A DNA stretch of 41,735 nucleotides from Rhodospirillaceae bacterium (GTDB lineage: Bacteria; Pseudomonadota; Alphaproteobacteria; Rhodospirillales; Rhodospirillaceae). The stretch spans positions 1 to 41,735 of the forward strand of contig JADZAK010000145.1 of assembly GCA_020852595.1 (NCBI GenBank). The letters are read 5' to 3'. The notes below the pieces were generated by a model. That model saw nothing but the letters and a program-made list of their open reading frames with translations. It did no database searches and was not told the DNA's origin. Shown piece by piece: positions 32,374 to 40,508 of this stretch. The position numbers and the translations under genes were made by a program. Within the stretch, counting starts at the first letter, position 1, and every line of letters begins with the position of its first letter.

Positions 32374-32391
32374 GATTGAACGCGTCAGAGC

Positions 32392-33528
32392 CTAGCGCGA
32401 AGCCGCTGTCGGCGCTTTTGGCGTGACGGCACCGGCCGCATCGGCCGTCTCGCGCGGCGGATGATCGATGTAGACCTGGGTGTACTTCACGTTGAGCGCA
32501 CCCGAGATGCCGCGCATCTGGCCGGTCTTCGGATCCGGATAACCGTCGGCAAGGCGGTTCAGCGCCCGATACAGCGACGGCGCCGAAAGCTGGCCATAGC
32601 TTTGGTGATGTGTGGACCAGGACGTGTTGAGGTGGTGATTGAACCACTCGACATCGATATAGCCGGCGATCATGCCTTCGGCGCCGTTGTCGGTGAGCTT
32701 CAACTGAAGCTGGGCGCCGCGGATATAGTGATAGTCGTTGGTGTCGAAGGCCTGGCCGCTGGGGAAGCGGTAGTCCTGCGCATCCGTGATCAATACGCCG
32801 TCGACGATCTTGCCTTTCCAGTGCGAGATGAACGGTTTGCCGAAGCGCATATCGGGCCGCTCGGTGCCGCCCGCGATGAAGGATTCCCCGGTCGCCGATG
32901 TCAGCAGCGGATCGAGCCCGCGGTAGGACGTCACTTCGACCTCGGGATCGTTGACGAGACTGTCCACGCCCGACAGCTCGATCATCATGCGGTTATAGTT
33001 GTAGCGCCGCATGTACTCCTGTTCGAAGTGATAGATCGTGCCTTCGGGCGCGCGGTAATTCGCAATGCAGCCGATGGCGCGGTAGAGCTGGTTGTCGACG
33101 CCCTTCACGCCGTCCGGGCCGGTGAAATCGTCGCCATCCACCTTGCCGTCGAGATTGAGGCCGTAGGAGACCTTGCCGCCGGCGTCCTTGAAGGTGAACG
33201 GTTCCTCGGAGGTATCCGGGAACCACTGGCGCGCCTCGCGCATGATCTGGGTCTCGACGAGCGTGCGTTTCTTGCCGTCGTTCGGGAACAGCTGTTTGAA
33301 CTGCTCGCGCGGCCCGTCGTTGTAGCCGTTCGTGCACTCGACCTTGCCTTCGGGGGACTGATGAACCGCCCAGGCGCGGTGCGTCATCACATAGCCAATG
33401 CGGCCATCCACGACGACCTGGCGCTGCGCGCCGTCATAAGCCTTGCCGTCATCAGCCGCCGAAAAAGCCTGGCTGGAAAAAGCAATTGCCGCAAGCGACG
33501 CCGCGGCGCACGCCGTCTTCACCCTCAT
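32392..33528 (-). CDS. Exported ~378-aa family protein, copy A
   Basis: No named family recognised. It is 378 aa with signal peptide MRVKTACAAASLAAIAFSSQ, cleaved near FSA/ADD. It shares with copies B-D the order HR(A/Y)WAVHQ, EGKVEC, GYNDGPREQF, FTFKDAGGKVSYG, KGVDNQLYRAIGCIANYR, ELSGVDSLVND, SWSTHHQSYGQLSAPSLYRA and QVYIDHPP. Two cysteines (VEC and IGC) are invariant. Copy A is the most diverged of the four (HRAWAVHQ, YNYNR, DMRFGKPF). The ATG has GGGAGGA 5-6 bases upstream. It is the last gene of the cassette, directly behind a PF03640 protein but separated from it by a terminator hairpin. The repeated pairing suggests a shared extracytoplasmic job of unknown nature. Confidence 0.85.
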   Translation of the reverse strand: MRVKTACAAASLAAIAFSSQAFSAADDGKAYDGAQRQVVVDGRIGYVMTHRAWAVHQSPEGKVECTNGYNDGPREQFKQLFPNDGKKRTLVETQIMREARQWFPDTSEEPFTFKDAGGKVSYGLNLDGKVDGDDFTGPDGVKGVDNQLYRAIGCIANYRAPEGTIYHFEQEYMRRYNYNRMMIELSGVDSLVNDPEVEVTSYRGLDPLLTSATGESFIAGGTERPDMRFGKPFISHWKGKIVDGVLITDAQDYRFPSGQAFDTNDYHYIRGAQLQLKLTDNGAEGMIAGYIDVEWFNHHLNTSWSTHHQSYGQLSAPSLYRALNRLADGYPDPKTGQMRGISGALNVKYTQVYIDHPPRETADAAGAVTPKAPTAASR

Positions 33529-33546
33529 CGCATCCTCCCAAATGAA

Positions 33547-33574
33547 AAACGGCCGGACGTGAGCCCGGCCGTTT
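33547..33574 (-). terminator. Terminator between PF03640 gene and copy A
   Basis: Perfect stem AAACGGCCGG (33547-33556) / CCGGCCGTTT (33565-33574) with an 8-base loop, 6 bases past the stop of the PF03640 gene. The flanking A and T runs make it usable on both strands. It probably lowers expression of copy A relative to the genes before it. Confidence 0.75.
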
Positions 33575-33580
33575 GTCGTC

Positions 33581-34951
33581 TTAACCCGCGTTGGACAAGA
33601 AGTCGTCCCGGAGCCAGAAGGCTTTCCAGCCGTTCCGGTAGCCGTTGAACTCGCCCCAGGCATCGCCGTTGGCGTCGCCCGGCTTGTGGTCGCCACCGTG
33701 GGTGTAGATCGGACGGTCACGGAACGTCCAGACATGCAGCGCGCCCGGCTCATTCGGCTTCGCGGCGTGACCGGTGGTCGGGTTGATCCAAGACGTGCCC
33801 CAGATCAGGTTGTTGATCTTCACGTTGGCCGGCGCCGGAACATAGGCAAAGGTCCTGTTGCAGAGCGCGGGATCGCCGTTGCCGCAAATGGCGAGGCGAT
33901 AAGCCTGGGTATTCGACGGATGGTCGCACGCCAGCTGGTCGAGAGCGTCGTCGCCGCACTGATAGACATAGACGGTCATGCCGTTCTTATCGGCCAGCAC
34001 CTGGCCGATACGGGAATCCTGCACCGTGAATTCCTTCGGCGGCTCGGGGTTCTTCTGGGTGTAGACGTTGTGCCAGCCCGGCATATCGCCGCCTTCGAGG
34101 CTGCGGAAGCGGCGGTCCTGCACGCGCGTGTAAACCGGGTGCGTACGATAGGTCCACTGCTTCACGCCCGGCGAACGTTCAATCACGCCCCACTCGCCCT
34201 GCGCCTGCGCGGTCTGCGGCGCCTGCACCGGCGCCCAATCCTTGAGGCACTTCGCGTCGCAGTTCGACTTGTTCGCCTGATCGCCGTCCCATGTGTAGAT
34301 CGAGAAGCCGACGTGGTTCGTCAAAAGGCGGCCGGTCGCGACCGTCTTCACGGCGAAAGCCGGCGGATGGTTCGGGGTCGGGCCGATCGGCTTCCGCAGC
34401 GCCGGCGCGTCGCCGCGCTGTTCGCGGCGGGTGGCGCCGTTCACGGTACCCGGCTTCGTATCGAGCACGGAGGTGTACACGGCGAAGCCGTCGTAAGCCC
34501 ACTGCTTACGGCCCTTCGGGCCTTCCACGACGGTCCATTTGCCGACTTCCTTCGCGCCTTCCGGCGCCAGCAGCGCCGGCCACACCTGGATGCAGGTCGG
34601 GCGCGTATCGAGATCCGGCAGGATGAGACCCGGCGGATACGGGCTCATGAGGCCCGAGTTCTCGGTGTACTTGGTGTCGTCGCAGGTGGGCTTGCCCTTC
34701 TGCTCGCCGGCGTCGCCGTTGCGCAGACGGTCGAGCGGCCATGTGTAGAGCGTGTGCCCACGGGAGTCGACGAACACAGGGCCGTCGACGTCGGAGTGCT
34801 GCACGCTGATGCCCGGCGGCATCGCGTCCCTTACGTAGTCCTCGAGCTCGGCGACGGGCGGCTTGTAGCGGTCCTGCGCGAACGCGCCCGTTGCGGCGGC
34901 GCAAGCCACGACCGCGACGGCCGCAATACTGACGGTGCTCTTCAGACTCAT
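33581..34951 (-). CDS. Secreted-repeat (PF03640) protein, copy 1 of the second cassette
   Basis: Exported protein of 456 aa. The signal peptide MSLKSTVSIAAVAVVACAAA ends near AFA/QDR. Three PF03640-type repeats are visible: GHTLYTWPLDRLRNGD with KQWAYDGFAVYTSVLD, FSIYTWDGDQANKSNCDAKC with KQWTYRTHPVYTRVQD, and MTVYVYQCGDDALDQLACDH with HVWTFRDRPIYTHGGD. Eight or more cysteines fit disulfide bonding outside the cytoplasm. It is a close paralogue of the gene at 38996 and a distant one of that at 17838. The ATG at 34951 is preceded by GGAAGGAA. Function of the family is unknown. Confidence 0.86.
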   Translation of the reverse strand: MSLKSTVSIAAVAVVACAAATGAFAQDRYKPPVAELEDYVRDAMPPGISVQHSDVDGPVFVDSRGHTLYTWPLDRLRNGDAGEQKGKPTCDDTKYTENSGLMSPYPPGLILPDLDTRPTCIQVWPALLAPEGAKEVGKWTVVEGPKGRKQWAYDGFAVYTSVLDTKPGTVNGATRREQRGDAPALRKPIGPTPNHPPAFAVKTVATGRLLTNHVGFSIYTWDGDQANKSNCDAKCLKDWAPVQAPQTAQAQGEWGVIERSPGVKQWTYRTHPVYTRVQDRRFRSLEGGDMPGWHNVYTQKNPEPPKEFTVQDSRIGQVLADKNGMTVYVYQCGDDALDQLACDHPSNTQAYRLAICGNGDPALCNRTFAYVPAPANVKINNLIWGTSWINPTTGHAAKPNEPGALHVWTFRDRPIYTHGGDHKPGDANGDAWGEFNGYRNGWKAFWLRDDFLSNAG

Positions 34952-35146
34952 AGCGTGATTTCCTTCCCAAACTCGGCCGCGCGCTGAACTCGCCACTCCC
35001 GATCAGCGAGGCGCCCGGCTGTCAAATATCGTTTGTAAATATACGCGCCGGGCCCGGCGGGGGCGAGGAGATTCCCCGCAAAAATCAGTCCTTTTTCGGC
35101 CCGATCGTGTGCATTGCACCTCGGGCGGGCGCCCTAGAAAAGAAGA

Positions 35147-35177
35147 CGGCAGGACCGACCTCCCGTCAGTCCTGCCG
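35147..35177 (-). terminator. Terminator after copy B
   Basis: Stem CGGCAGGAC (35147-35155) / GTCCTGCCG (35169-35177) with a 13-base loop lies 49 bases beyond the stop at 35226. It is followed on the minus strand by TCTTCTTTTCT. The rest of the gap 34952-35146 should hold the promoter of the downstream PF03640 gene. Confidence 0.7.
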
Positions 35178-35225
35178 CCGGCGCGCCATACGGGCGCGGC
35201 CTCGCGTTGTTTTTACGCGCTTGCT

Positions 35226-36356
35226 CTATTCCCGGGACGGCTGAACCGGCGCGGGCGCCGCGCCGTTCATCTCGGCGACCGTCTGCGGCGGGTGATCCAC
35301 GTAGACCTGGACCATCTGCACGCTCATCGCGCTGGAAATAGCGGTCATCTGCCCCTTGTCGTCCGGGTAGCCGTCCGCGAGGCGGTGCATGGCGCGGTAC
35401 AGCGACGGCGACGACAGCTGGCCGTAGCTCTGGTGATGGGTCGACCAGGACGTGTTCAGGTGATGGATGAAGGCGTCGACCGGCGTGTAGCCCGCGATCA
35501 CGCCTTCGGCCCGCTCGCCCGTCAGCTTCAACTGGAAGCGGGCCCCCTTGAGCACGTGGAAAGCGCTGGCATCGAAGGTCGCGGACGCCGGAATGGTCAC
35601 GTCGGCGGCCTCGGTGATGAGCACGCCGTCGACGATCTTGCCCTTCCAGGTGGACTGCACGAATTTGCCGAAGCGGTTGTCGATCCGCTGCGTGCCGCCC
35701 GGGATGAACGAGGCGCCAGTGGCGTCGGTGAGCAAGTTGTCGAGGCCGCGATAGCTCTTCACCGTGACATCCGCGTCGTTCACCAGGCTGTCGACGCCCG
35801 AGAGTTCGATCAGGAAGCGGTTGTTGTTGTAGCGCCGCATGAATTCGTTCTCGAAGTGATAGATCGTGCCTTCCGGGGCGCGGTAATTCGAGATGCAGCC
35901 GATGGCGCGGTAGAGCTGGTTATCGATGCCCTTGGCGCCGTCCGGGCTGGTGAAGTCGGAGTCCTTCACTTTGCCGTCGAGGTTCATGCCGTACGAAACC
36001 TTGCCGCCGGCGTCCTTAAAGGTGAACGGCTCTTCGGCCGTCGTCGGGTGCCACTGGCGGCCTTCACGCATCAGCTGTGTGTCCATCAGCGTGCGCTTGG
36101 CGCCGTCTTCCGGGAACTGCTGCTTGAACTGCTCGCGCGGACCGTCGTTGTAGCCGTTCGGACATTCCACCTTGCCTTCGGGCGACTGATGAACCGCCCA
36201 ATAGCGGTGCGTGATCACGAAACCGATCGTGCCGTTCTTGACGGTCGCGGGAAGCGCGCTCGCCGTATCGGCCGCGGCGGACGCGGTTCCGGTCGCAAGG
36301 GATGTCGATGCCGCGAGGACGCAGGCCAGAAGGGCTTTAGCGGAAAAACGATGCAT
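35226..36356 (-). CDS. Exported ~378-aa family protein, copy B
   Basis: Protein of 376 aa, no named family. The signal peptide MHRFSAKALLACVLAASTSL ends near ASA/AAD. It carries all family blocks: THRYWAVHQSPEGKVEC, GYNDGPREQF, KGIDNQLYRAIGCISNYR, SWSTHHQSYGQLSSPSLYRA and QVYVDHPP. It has a C-terminal Pro/Ala tail and a one-residue shorter GYPDDKGQM segment. A run of 50 bases (35416-35465) is identical to copy D (38020-38069), pointing to recent duplication or gene conversion. The ATG follows GGAG at a good distance. It lies only 27 bases behind copy C, so the two are one transcript. Confidence 0.86.
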   Translation of the reverse strand: MHRFSAKALLACVLAASTSLATGTASAAADTASALPATVKNGTIGFVITHRYWAVHQSPEGKVECPNGYNDGPREQFKQQFPEDGAKRTLMDTQLMREGRQWHPTTAEEPFTFKDAGGKVSYGMNLDGKVKDSDFTSPDGAKGIDNQLYRAIGCISNYRAPEGTIYHFENEFMRRYNNNRFLIELSGVDSLVNDADVTVKSYRGLDNLLTDATGASFIPGGTQRIDNRFGKFVQSTWKGKIVDGVLITEAADVTIPASATFDASAFHVLKGARFQLKLTGERAEGVIAGYTPVDAFIHHLNTSWSTHHQSYGQLSSPSLYRAMHRLADGYPDDKGQMTAISSAMSVQMVQVYVDHPPQTVAEMNGAAPAPVQPSRE

Positions 36357-36383
36357 AACTTTACTCCAACAACGTAACGAAAA

Positions 36384-37520
36384 TTAGCGGGACGCTTGCT
36401 GCGCCGGCGCCGCCGGCGTTTCGCCCGCAGCAACCTGCTGCGGCGGATGATCGACATAGACCTGAACGAACTTGACGCTCATCGCGCCCGAGATGGCGGT
36501 CATCTGACCGGTTTTCGGATCCGGGTAACCGTCCGCGAGACGGCGGATGGCACGGTAGAGCGACGGCGCCGAAAGCTGGCCATAGCTCTGGTGATGAGTC
36601 GACCAGGACGTATTCAGGTGATTGTTGAACGCCTGCACATCGACATAGCCGGCGATCACGCCTTCAGCGCGCTCCGGCGTCAGCTTCAACTGGAAGCGCG
36701 CTTCCTTGAAGTGATGCTGTGTGGAGGTGCCGAACGTGGCCGAGGCCGGAATGACGAGCGGCGAGCCTTCGGTGATGAGAACGCCGTCGACGATCTTGCC
36801 CTTGAAGGTCGACATGATTTCCTTGCCGAAGCGCGCGTCGATGCGCTGCGTGCCGCCGGCGATGAACGACTGTCCGGTCGCATCGGTCAGCAGGGGATCA
36901 AGACCGCGATAGCTGTTCACGGTGACGTCGTTGTCGTTGACGAGGCTGTCGACGCCGGAGAGTTCGATCAGAAACCGGTTGCTGTTGTAGCGGCGCATGA
37001 ACTCGTTTTCGAAGTGATAGACCGTGCCTTCGGGGGCACGGTAATTCGAGATGCAGCCGATGGCGCGGTAGAGCTGGTTATCGATGCCCTTGGCGCCGTC
37101 CGGGCCGGTGAAGTCGGTGGCCTTCACCTTGCCGTCGAGGTTCATGCCGTACGAGACATTCCCGCCGGCATCTTTAAAGGTGAACGGCTCTTCGGAGGTA
37201 TCGGGGAACCACTGGCGCGCTTCACGCATCAACTGCGTATCGACGAGCGTGCGCTTGGTGCCGTCCTCGGGGAAAAGCTGTTTGAATTGCTCACGCGGAC
37301 CGTCGTTGTAGCCCTTCGTGCACTCCACCTTGCCTTCCGGCGTCTGGTGGACGGCCCAATAGCGATGGGTGAGGACGTAGCCGATGCGGCCGTCACGGAT
37401 GACGGCGGGGGTGTCGCTCGCGGCCGTCTCGGCGGTCGCGCTGCCCGCGCCGATCGCCAGGGCGGCCACGGCCGCAAAAGTGCCCGCGGCGAACCATTTG
37501 ATGCAAACCGACTTTTCCAT
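36384..37520 (-). CDS. Exported ~378-aa family protein, copy C
   Basis: Protein of 378 aa, no named family. The signal peptide MEKSVCIKWFAAGTFAAVAA ends near ATA/ETA and resembles that of copy D (both contain ALAIGAG). All conserved blocks and the two invariant cysteines are present. Compared with B it has FGKEIMSTFKGKIVDGVLI and the segment GYPDPKTGQMTAISGAMSVK. The ribosome site is GGGAGAG, 4-5 bases before the ATG. The 306-bp gap upstream ends with the terminator of copy D, so copy C probably has its own promoter and drives copy B too. Confidence 0.86.
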   Translation of the reverse strand: MEKSVCIKWFAAGTFAAVAALAIGAGSATAETAASDTPAVIRDGRIGYVLTHRYWAVHQTPEGKVECTKGYNDGPREQFKQLFPEDGTKRTLVDTQLMREARQWFPDTSEEPFTFKDAGGNVSYGMNLDGKVKATDFTGPDGAKGIDNQLYRAIGCISNYRAPEGTVYHFENEFMRRYNSNRFLIELSGVDSLVNDNDVTVNSYRGLDPLLTDATGQSFIAGGTQRIDARFGKEIMSTFKGKIVDGVLITEGSPLVIPASATFGTSTQHHFKEARFQLKLTPERAEGVIAGYVDVQAFNNHLNTSWSTHHQSYGQLSAPSLYRAIRRLADGYPDPKTGQMTAISGAMSVKFVQVYVDHPPQQVAAGETPAAPAQQASR

Positions 37521-37826
37521 CCTGCTCTCCCTTTCCTGACGGTGTCCGTTTCAGGACGCACCCAGGGCGCCGCAGCGCCGGTTGCGCAGCGGATTAGAAG
37601 AACTATACGCTTCGGCCGCGCTGCGGACTTTGTATATTTGCCCGGTTTCTTGGAATCTCAATGCAACATTTAGAGAAAGTCGGGCAAATTCCCGCAAAAC
37701 TCTTGGGTGCATCGCAACAAATCAATCGCGCGATCAAGAAAACGGTCCGGAAAAGGAAAACGGCGGGACCGGCTTTCGCCAATCCCGCCGTTCGATCGTG
37801 CCAGCGCGCTTACTGGCCCAACGCGC
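37521..37826. other. Intergenic region between copies D and C
   Basis: A 306-bp gap with no credible gene. It contains the terminator of copy D (37759-37792) and presumably the promoter of the C-B pair. ATTCCCGCAAAA at about 37688-37699 resembles ATTCCCCGCAAAA at 35071-35083, upstream of the PF03640 gene. No firm -35/-10 pair was found. Confidence 0.45.
37759..37792 (-). terminator. Terminator of copy D
   Basis: Perfect 10-bp stem AACGGCGGGA (37759-37768) / TCCCGCCGTT (37783-37792), followed on the minus strand by TTCCTTTTCC. It lies 35 bases past the stop codon at 37827. Confidence 0.75.
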
Positions 37827-37834
37827 TTACTGGC
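37805..37834. repeat. Tandem duplication spanning the stop codon of copy D
   Basis: CGCGCTTACTGGC occurs at 37805-37817 and 37822-37834 (17-base period). The second copy holds the TAA stop of copy D. The first repeats the end of the gene just beyond it. Confidence 0.8.
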
Positions 37835-38963
37835 GCGCGGCCTGAACGGGCTGTTGCGGGGCGGACCCGCTCGACGCCGTCGCCTGCGGCGGATGATCGA
37901 TATAGACCTGCGTGAACTTCACCGAGAGCGCCGAGGAGATCGCGGTCATCTCACCGGTCTTCGGATCCGGGTAGCCGTCGGCGAGACGGCGCAGGGCGCG
38001 GTACATGGACGGCGCCGAGAGCTGGCCGTAGCTCTGGTGATGGGTCGACCAGGACGTGTTCAGGTGATGATTGAACGCGGCCACATCGACATAGCCCGCC
38101 ATCACGCCTTCGGCGCGCTCCGCGGTCAGCTTCAACTGGAAGCGCATGCCCTTGAAGACGTGGAACGCGCTGGTGTCGAACGTCGCCGAAGCCGGGATGG
38201 TGACATCGGCCGGCTCGCTGATCAGCACGCCGTCAACGATCTTCGCCTTCCAGGTCGCGCGCACATAACCGCCGAAACGGCCGTCGATCCGCTGCGTGCC
38301 GCCCGGGATGAAATTGGCGCCGGTGGCGTCGGTCAGGAGTTGATCCATGCCGCGGTAGCTGTTGATCGTCACGTCGTCGTCGTTCACGAGGCTATCGACG
38401 CCCGACAGTTCGATCATGAAGCGGTTGGTGTTGTAGCGGCGCAGGTACTCGTTCTCGAAGTGGTAGATCGTGCCTTCCGGCGCGCGGTAATTCGAGATGC
38501 AGCCCATGGCGCGGTACATCTGGTTGTCGACGCCCTTGGCGCCGTCCGGGCTGGTGAAATCCGTGTCCTTCACCTTGCCGTCGAGATCCATGCCGTAGGA
38601 AATCTTGCCGCCGGCGTCCTTGAAGGTGAACTGTTCCTCGGAGGTCGTCGGGAACCACTGACGGCCTTCGCGCCTCAGCTGCGTGTCCACCAGCGTACGC
38701 TTGGTGCCGTCTTCCGGAAACAGCGCCTTGAACTGTTCACGCGGACCATCGTTGTAGCCCTTCGGGCATTCGACTTTGCCTTCCGGCGTCTGATAGACCG
38801 CCCAATAGCGGTGCGTCAGCACGTAGCCGATCTTGCCGTCCTTCACAACCGACGGAACGTCCGCGGCGCTCTGCGCCCCAGCGTTGCCGGCGCCGATGGC
38901 CAGCGCACAGGCCGCCGCGACAGTGCCGAACGCCAGCAGTTTCACTTTCAAAGACTGTTTCAT
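37827..38963 (-). CDS. Exported ~378-aa family protein, copy D
   Basis: Protein of 378 aa, no named family. The signal peptide MKQSLKVKLLAFGTVAAACA ends near AGA/QSA. It contains THRYWAVYQTPEGKVEC (Tyr instead of His before QTPEG), GYNDGPREQF, KGVDNQMYRAMGCISNYR, SWSTHHQSYGQLSAPSMYRA and QVYIDHPP. The ATG at 38963 follows AGGGAGA. The frame is open further upstream, but that part overlaps the preceding gene. It starts 32 bases after the PF03640 gene stop, so the two form a transcript pair like the PF03640 gene at 33581 and copy A. Confidence 0.86.
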   Translation of the reverse strand: MKQSLKVKLLAFGTVAAACALAIGAGNAGAQSAADVPSVVKDGKIGYVLTHRYWAVYQTPEGKVECPKGYNDGPREQFKALFPEDGTKRTLVDTQLRREGRQWFPTTSEEQFTFKDAGGKISYGMDLDGKVKDTDFTSPDGAKGVDNQMYRAMGCISNYRAPEGTIYHFENEYLRRYNTNRFMIELSGVDSLVNDDDVTINSYRGMDQLLTDATGANFIPGGTQRIDGRFGGYVRATWKAKIVDGVLISEPADVTIPASATFDTSAFHVFKGMRFQLKLTAERAEGVMAGYVDVAAFNHHLNTSWSTHHQSYGQLSAPSMYRALRRLADGYPDPKTGEMTAISSALSVKFTQVYIDHPPQATASSGSAPQQPVQAARQ

Positions 38964-38995
38964 CTCATCTCTCCCTAAGTCGCGAAACCGCGGCC

Positions 38996-40372
38996 TCAGC
39001 TCACATTGTCCAAGAAATCGTCGCGCAACCAGAAGGCCTTGAAGCCGTTCCGGTAACCGTTGAATTCGCCCCAAGCGTCAGCGTTGGTGTCGCCGGGCTT
39101 CTCGTCTCCGGAGTGCGTGTAGATCGGACGGTCGCGGAAGGTCCAAATGTGCAGCGCGCCTTTGGCGTTGGCCGCGGCCTTCTTGCCCGTCATGGGGTCG
39201 ATCCACATGGTGCCCCAGATCAGATTGTTGGTTTTCGCATTGGCGGGCGCGATGACGTAGGGGAAAGTCGCGAGGCAGCGCGCCGCGTCATTCCCGCCGC
39301 AGATCGCCATGCGGTACACCTGCGGCGCGTTCGGATGATCGCAATAGAGCTGATCAAGCGCGTCGTCGGCGCAGTTGTAGACGTAGATCGTCTTACCGGT
39401 GGAATCGGCCAAGACCTGGCCAATGCGCGCGTCCTGCACGGTGAAACCCTGCGGCGCATCCGGGTTCTTCTGGGTATAGACGTTATGCCAGCCGGCGACG
39501 TCGCTGCCTTCCATGCTGCGGAAGCGGCGGTCCTGCACGCGGATGTAAACGGGGCGCGTGCGATAGGTCCACTGCTTGATGCCGGGGGCACGTTCGATGA
39601 TGCCCCACTCGCCTTGGGCCTGCGCGGTCTGCGGCGCCTGCACCGGGGTCCAGCTCTTCAAGCAGTCATTGTAGCAGTTCGACTTGTTGGGGCCGTCCTT
39701 GTCCCACACATAGATCGAGAAGCCGACGTGATTGACGAGCAGGCGGCCCGTCGCGACGGTCTTCACGTTGAACGCGGGCGGAACGTTCGGCTTGGGAGCC
39801 GCAGGCTCACGCAGCGCAGGGGCGTCATTGGCCGTTTCGCGCGCGGTCGCGCCGTAAACTTCGCCCGGCTTCGTATCGAGGATGGAGGTATAAAGCGGCA
39901 GGCCGTCATGGGCCCACTGCTTCGTGCCGTCATAGCGTTTCAGCGTCGTCCACTTGCCGACGTCCTTCGCGTCTTCGGCGGCCTTCACCGGATGCCACAC
40001 CTGCTCGCACGTCGGGCGCGTGTCGAGTTCCGGCAAAACGAGGCCCGGCGGATACGGGCTCATGAGGCCCGAATTCTCGGTGTATTTCACGTTGGCGCAG
40101 AACGGCTCTTTATTCTTACGGTCGCCCGTATCGCCGTTGCGCAGATCTTTCAGCGGCCACTTGTAGAGCGTCATGCCTTTGGCATCGACGAACACGGGGC
40201 CGTCGACATCGGTGTGTTGAACCGCGAAACCCGGCGGCATCGGTTCGCGCACATAGTCTTCGAGCTGGGTGACGGGCGGGCGATATTTGTCCTGCGCCTG
40301 AGCCGACGGCACCAGGGCCAACGTTACCGCCACGGCGGCGGCACCGCTCACAACACTCCCAAGACGACGCAT
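38996..40372 (-). CDS. Secreted-repeat (PF03640) protein, copy 2 of the second cassette
   Basis: Exported protein of 458 aa. The signal peptide MRRLGSVVSGAAAVAVTLAL ends near AQA/QDK. It is a close paralogue of the gene at 33581, with the same three repeats: GMTLYKWPLKDLRNGD, FSIYVWDKDGPNKSNCYNDC and KTIYVYNCADDALDQLYCDH. The C-terminus NGFKAFWLRDDFLDNVS matches NGWKAFWLRDDFLSNAG of its sister. The ATG at 40372 follows GGAAGAA. It stands between the DUF1552 gene upstream and copy D downstream. In the first cassette a PF03640 gene likewise follows DUF1552, which supports a joint function. Confidence 0.86.
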   Translation of the reverse strand: MRRLGSVVSGAAAVAVTLALVPSAQAQDKYRPPVTQLEDYVREPMPPGFAVQHTDVDGPVFVDAKGMTLYKWPLKDLRNGDTGDRKNKEPFCANVKYTENSGLMSPYPPGLVLPELDTRPTCEQVWHPVKAAEDAKDVGKWTTLKRYDGTKQWAHDGLPLYTSILDTKPGEVYGATARETANDAPALREPAAPKPNVPPAFNVKTVATGRLLVNHVGFSIYVWDKDGPNKSNCYNDCLKSWTPVQAPQTAQAQGEWGIIERAPGIKQWTYRTRPVYIRVQDRRFRSMEGSDVAGWHNVYTQKNPDAPQGFTVQDARIGQVLADSTGKTIYVYNCADDALDQLYCDHPNAPQVYRMAICGGNDAARCLATFPYVIAPANAKTNNLIWGTMWIDPMTGKKAAANAKGALHIWTFRDRPIYTHSGDEKPGDTNADAWGEFNGYRNGFKAFWLRDDFLDNVS

Positions 40373-40450
40373 GTTTTCTTCCTTATCTAAACCCGGCGCT
40401 CCGCAAATCGCGACGCGCCTCACGCTCCCAGTATTGTCTCTAATGGCATT

Positions 40451-40488
40451 GCAGCCCCAACCGGGATTGAACTCCCCGCTGGGGCTGC
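40451..40488 (-). terminator. Stem-loop between DUF1552 and PF03640 genes
   Basis: GCAGCCCC (40451-40458) pairs with GGGGCTGC (40481-40488) over a 22-base loop. There is no T-run, so it may be an attenuator or mRNA-stabilising hairpin rather than a true terminator. Confidence 0.35.
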
Positions 40489-40508
40489 GAAAGCCAGCTC
40501 CGACCTCT

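Larger units (their letters stand above)
32069..32391. other. Upstream region of the bkd operon
   Basis: A 323-bp gap with no credible gene. It should hold the bkd promoter, though no confident -35/-10 pair was found. It carries a cluster of inverted repeats at 32223-32279 and the terminator of the gene ending at 32392. Confidence 0.5.

Noticed and set aside
32392..38963. CRISPR or mobile-element origin of the repeated genes
   Set aside because: The repeats are whole, diverged genes with signal peptides and terminators. No transposase, terminal repeats or spacer pattern is visible.
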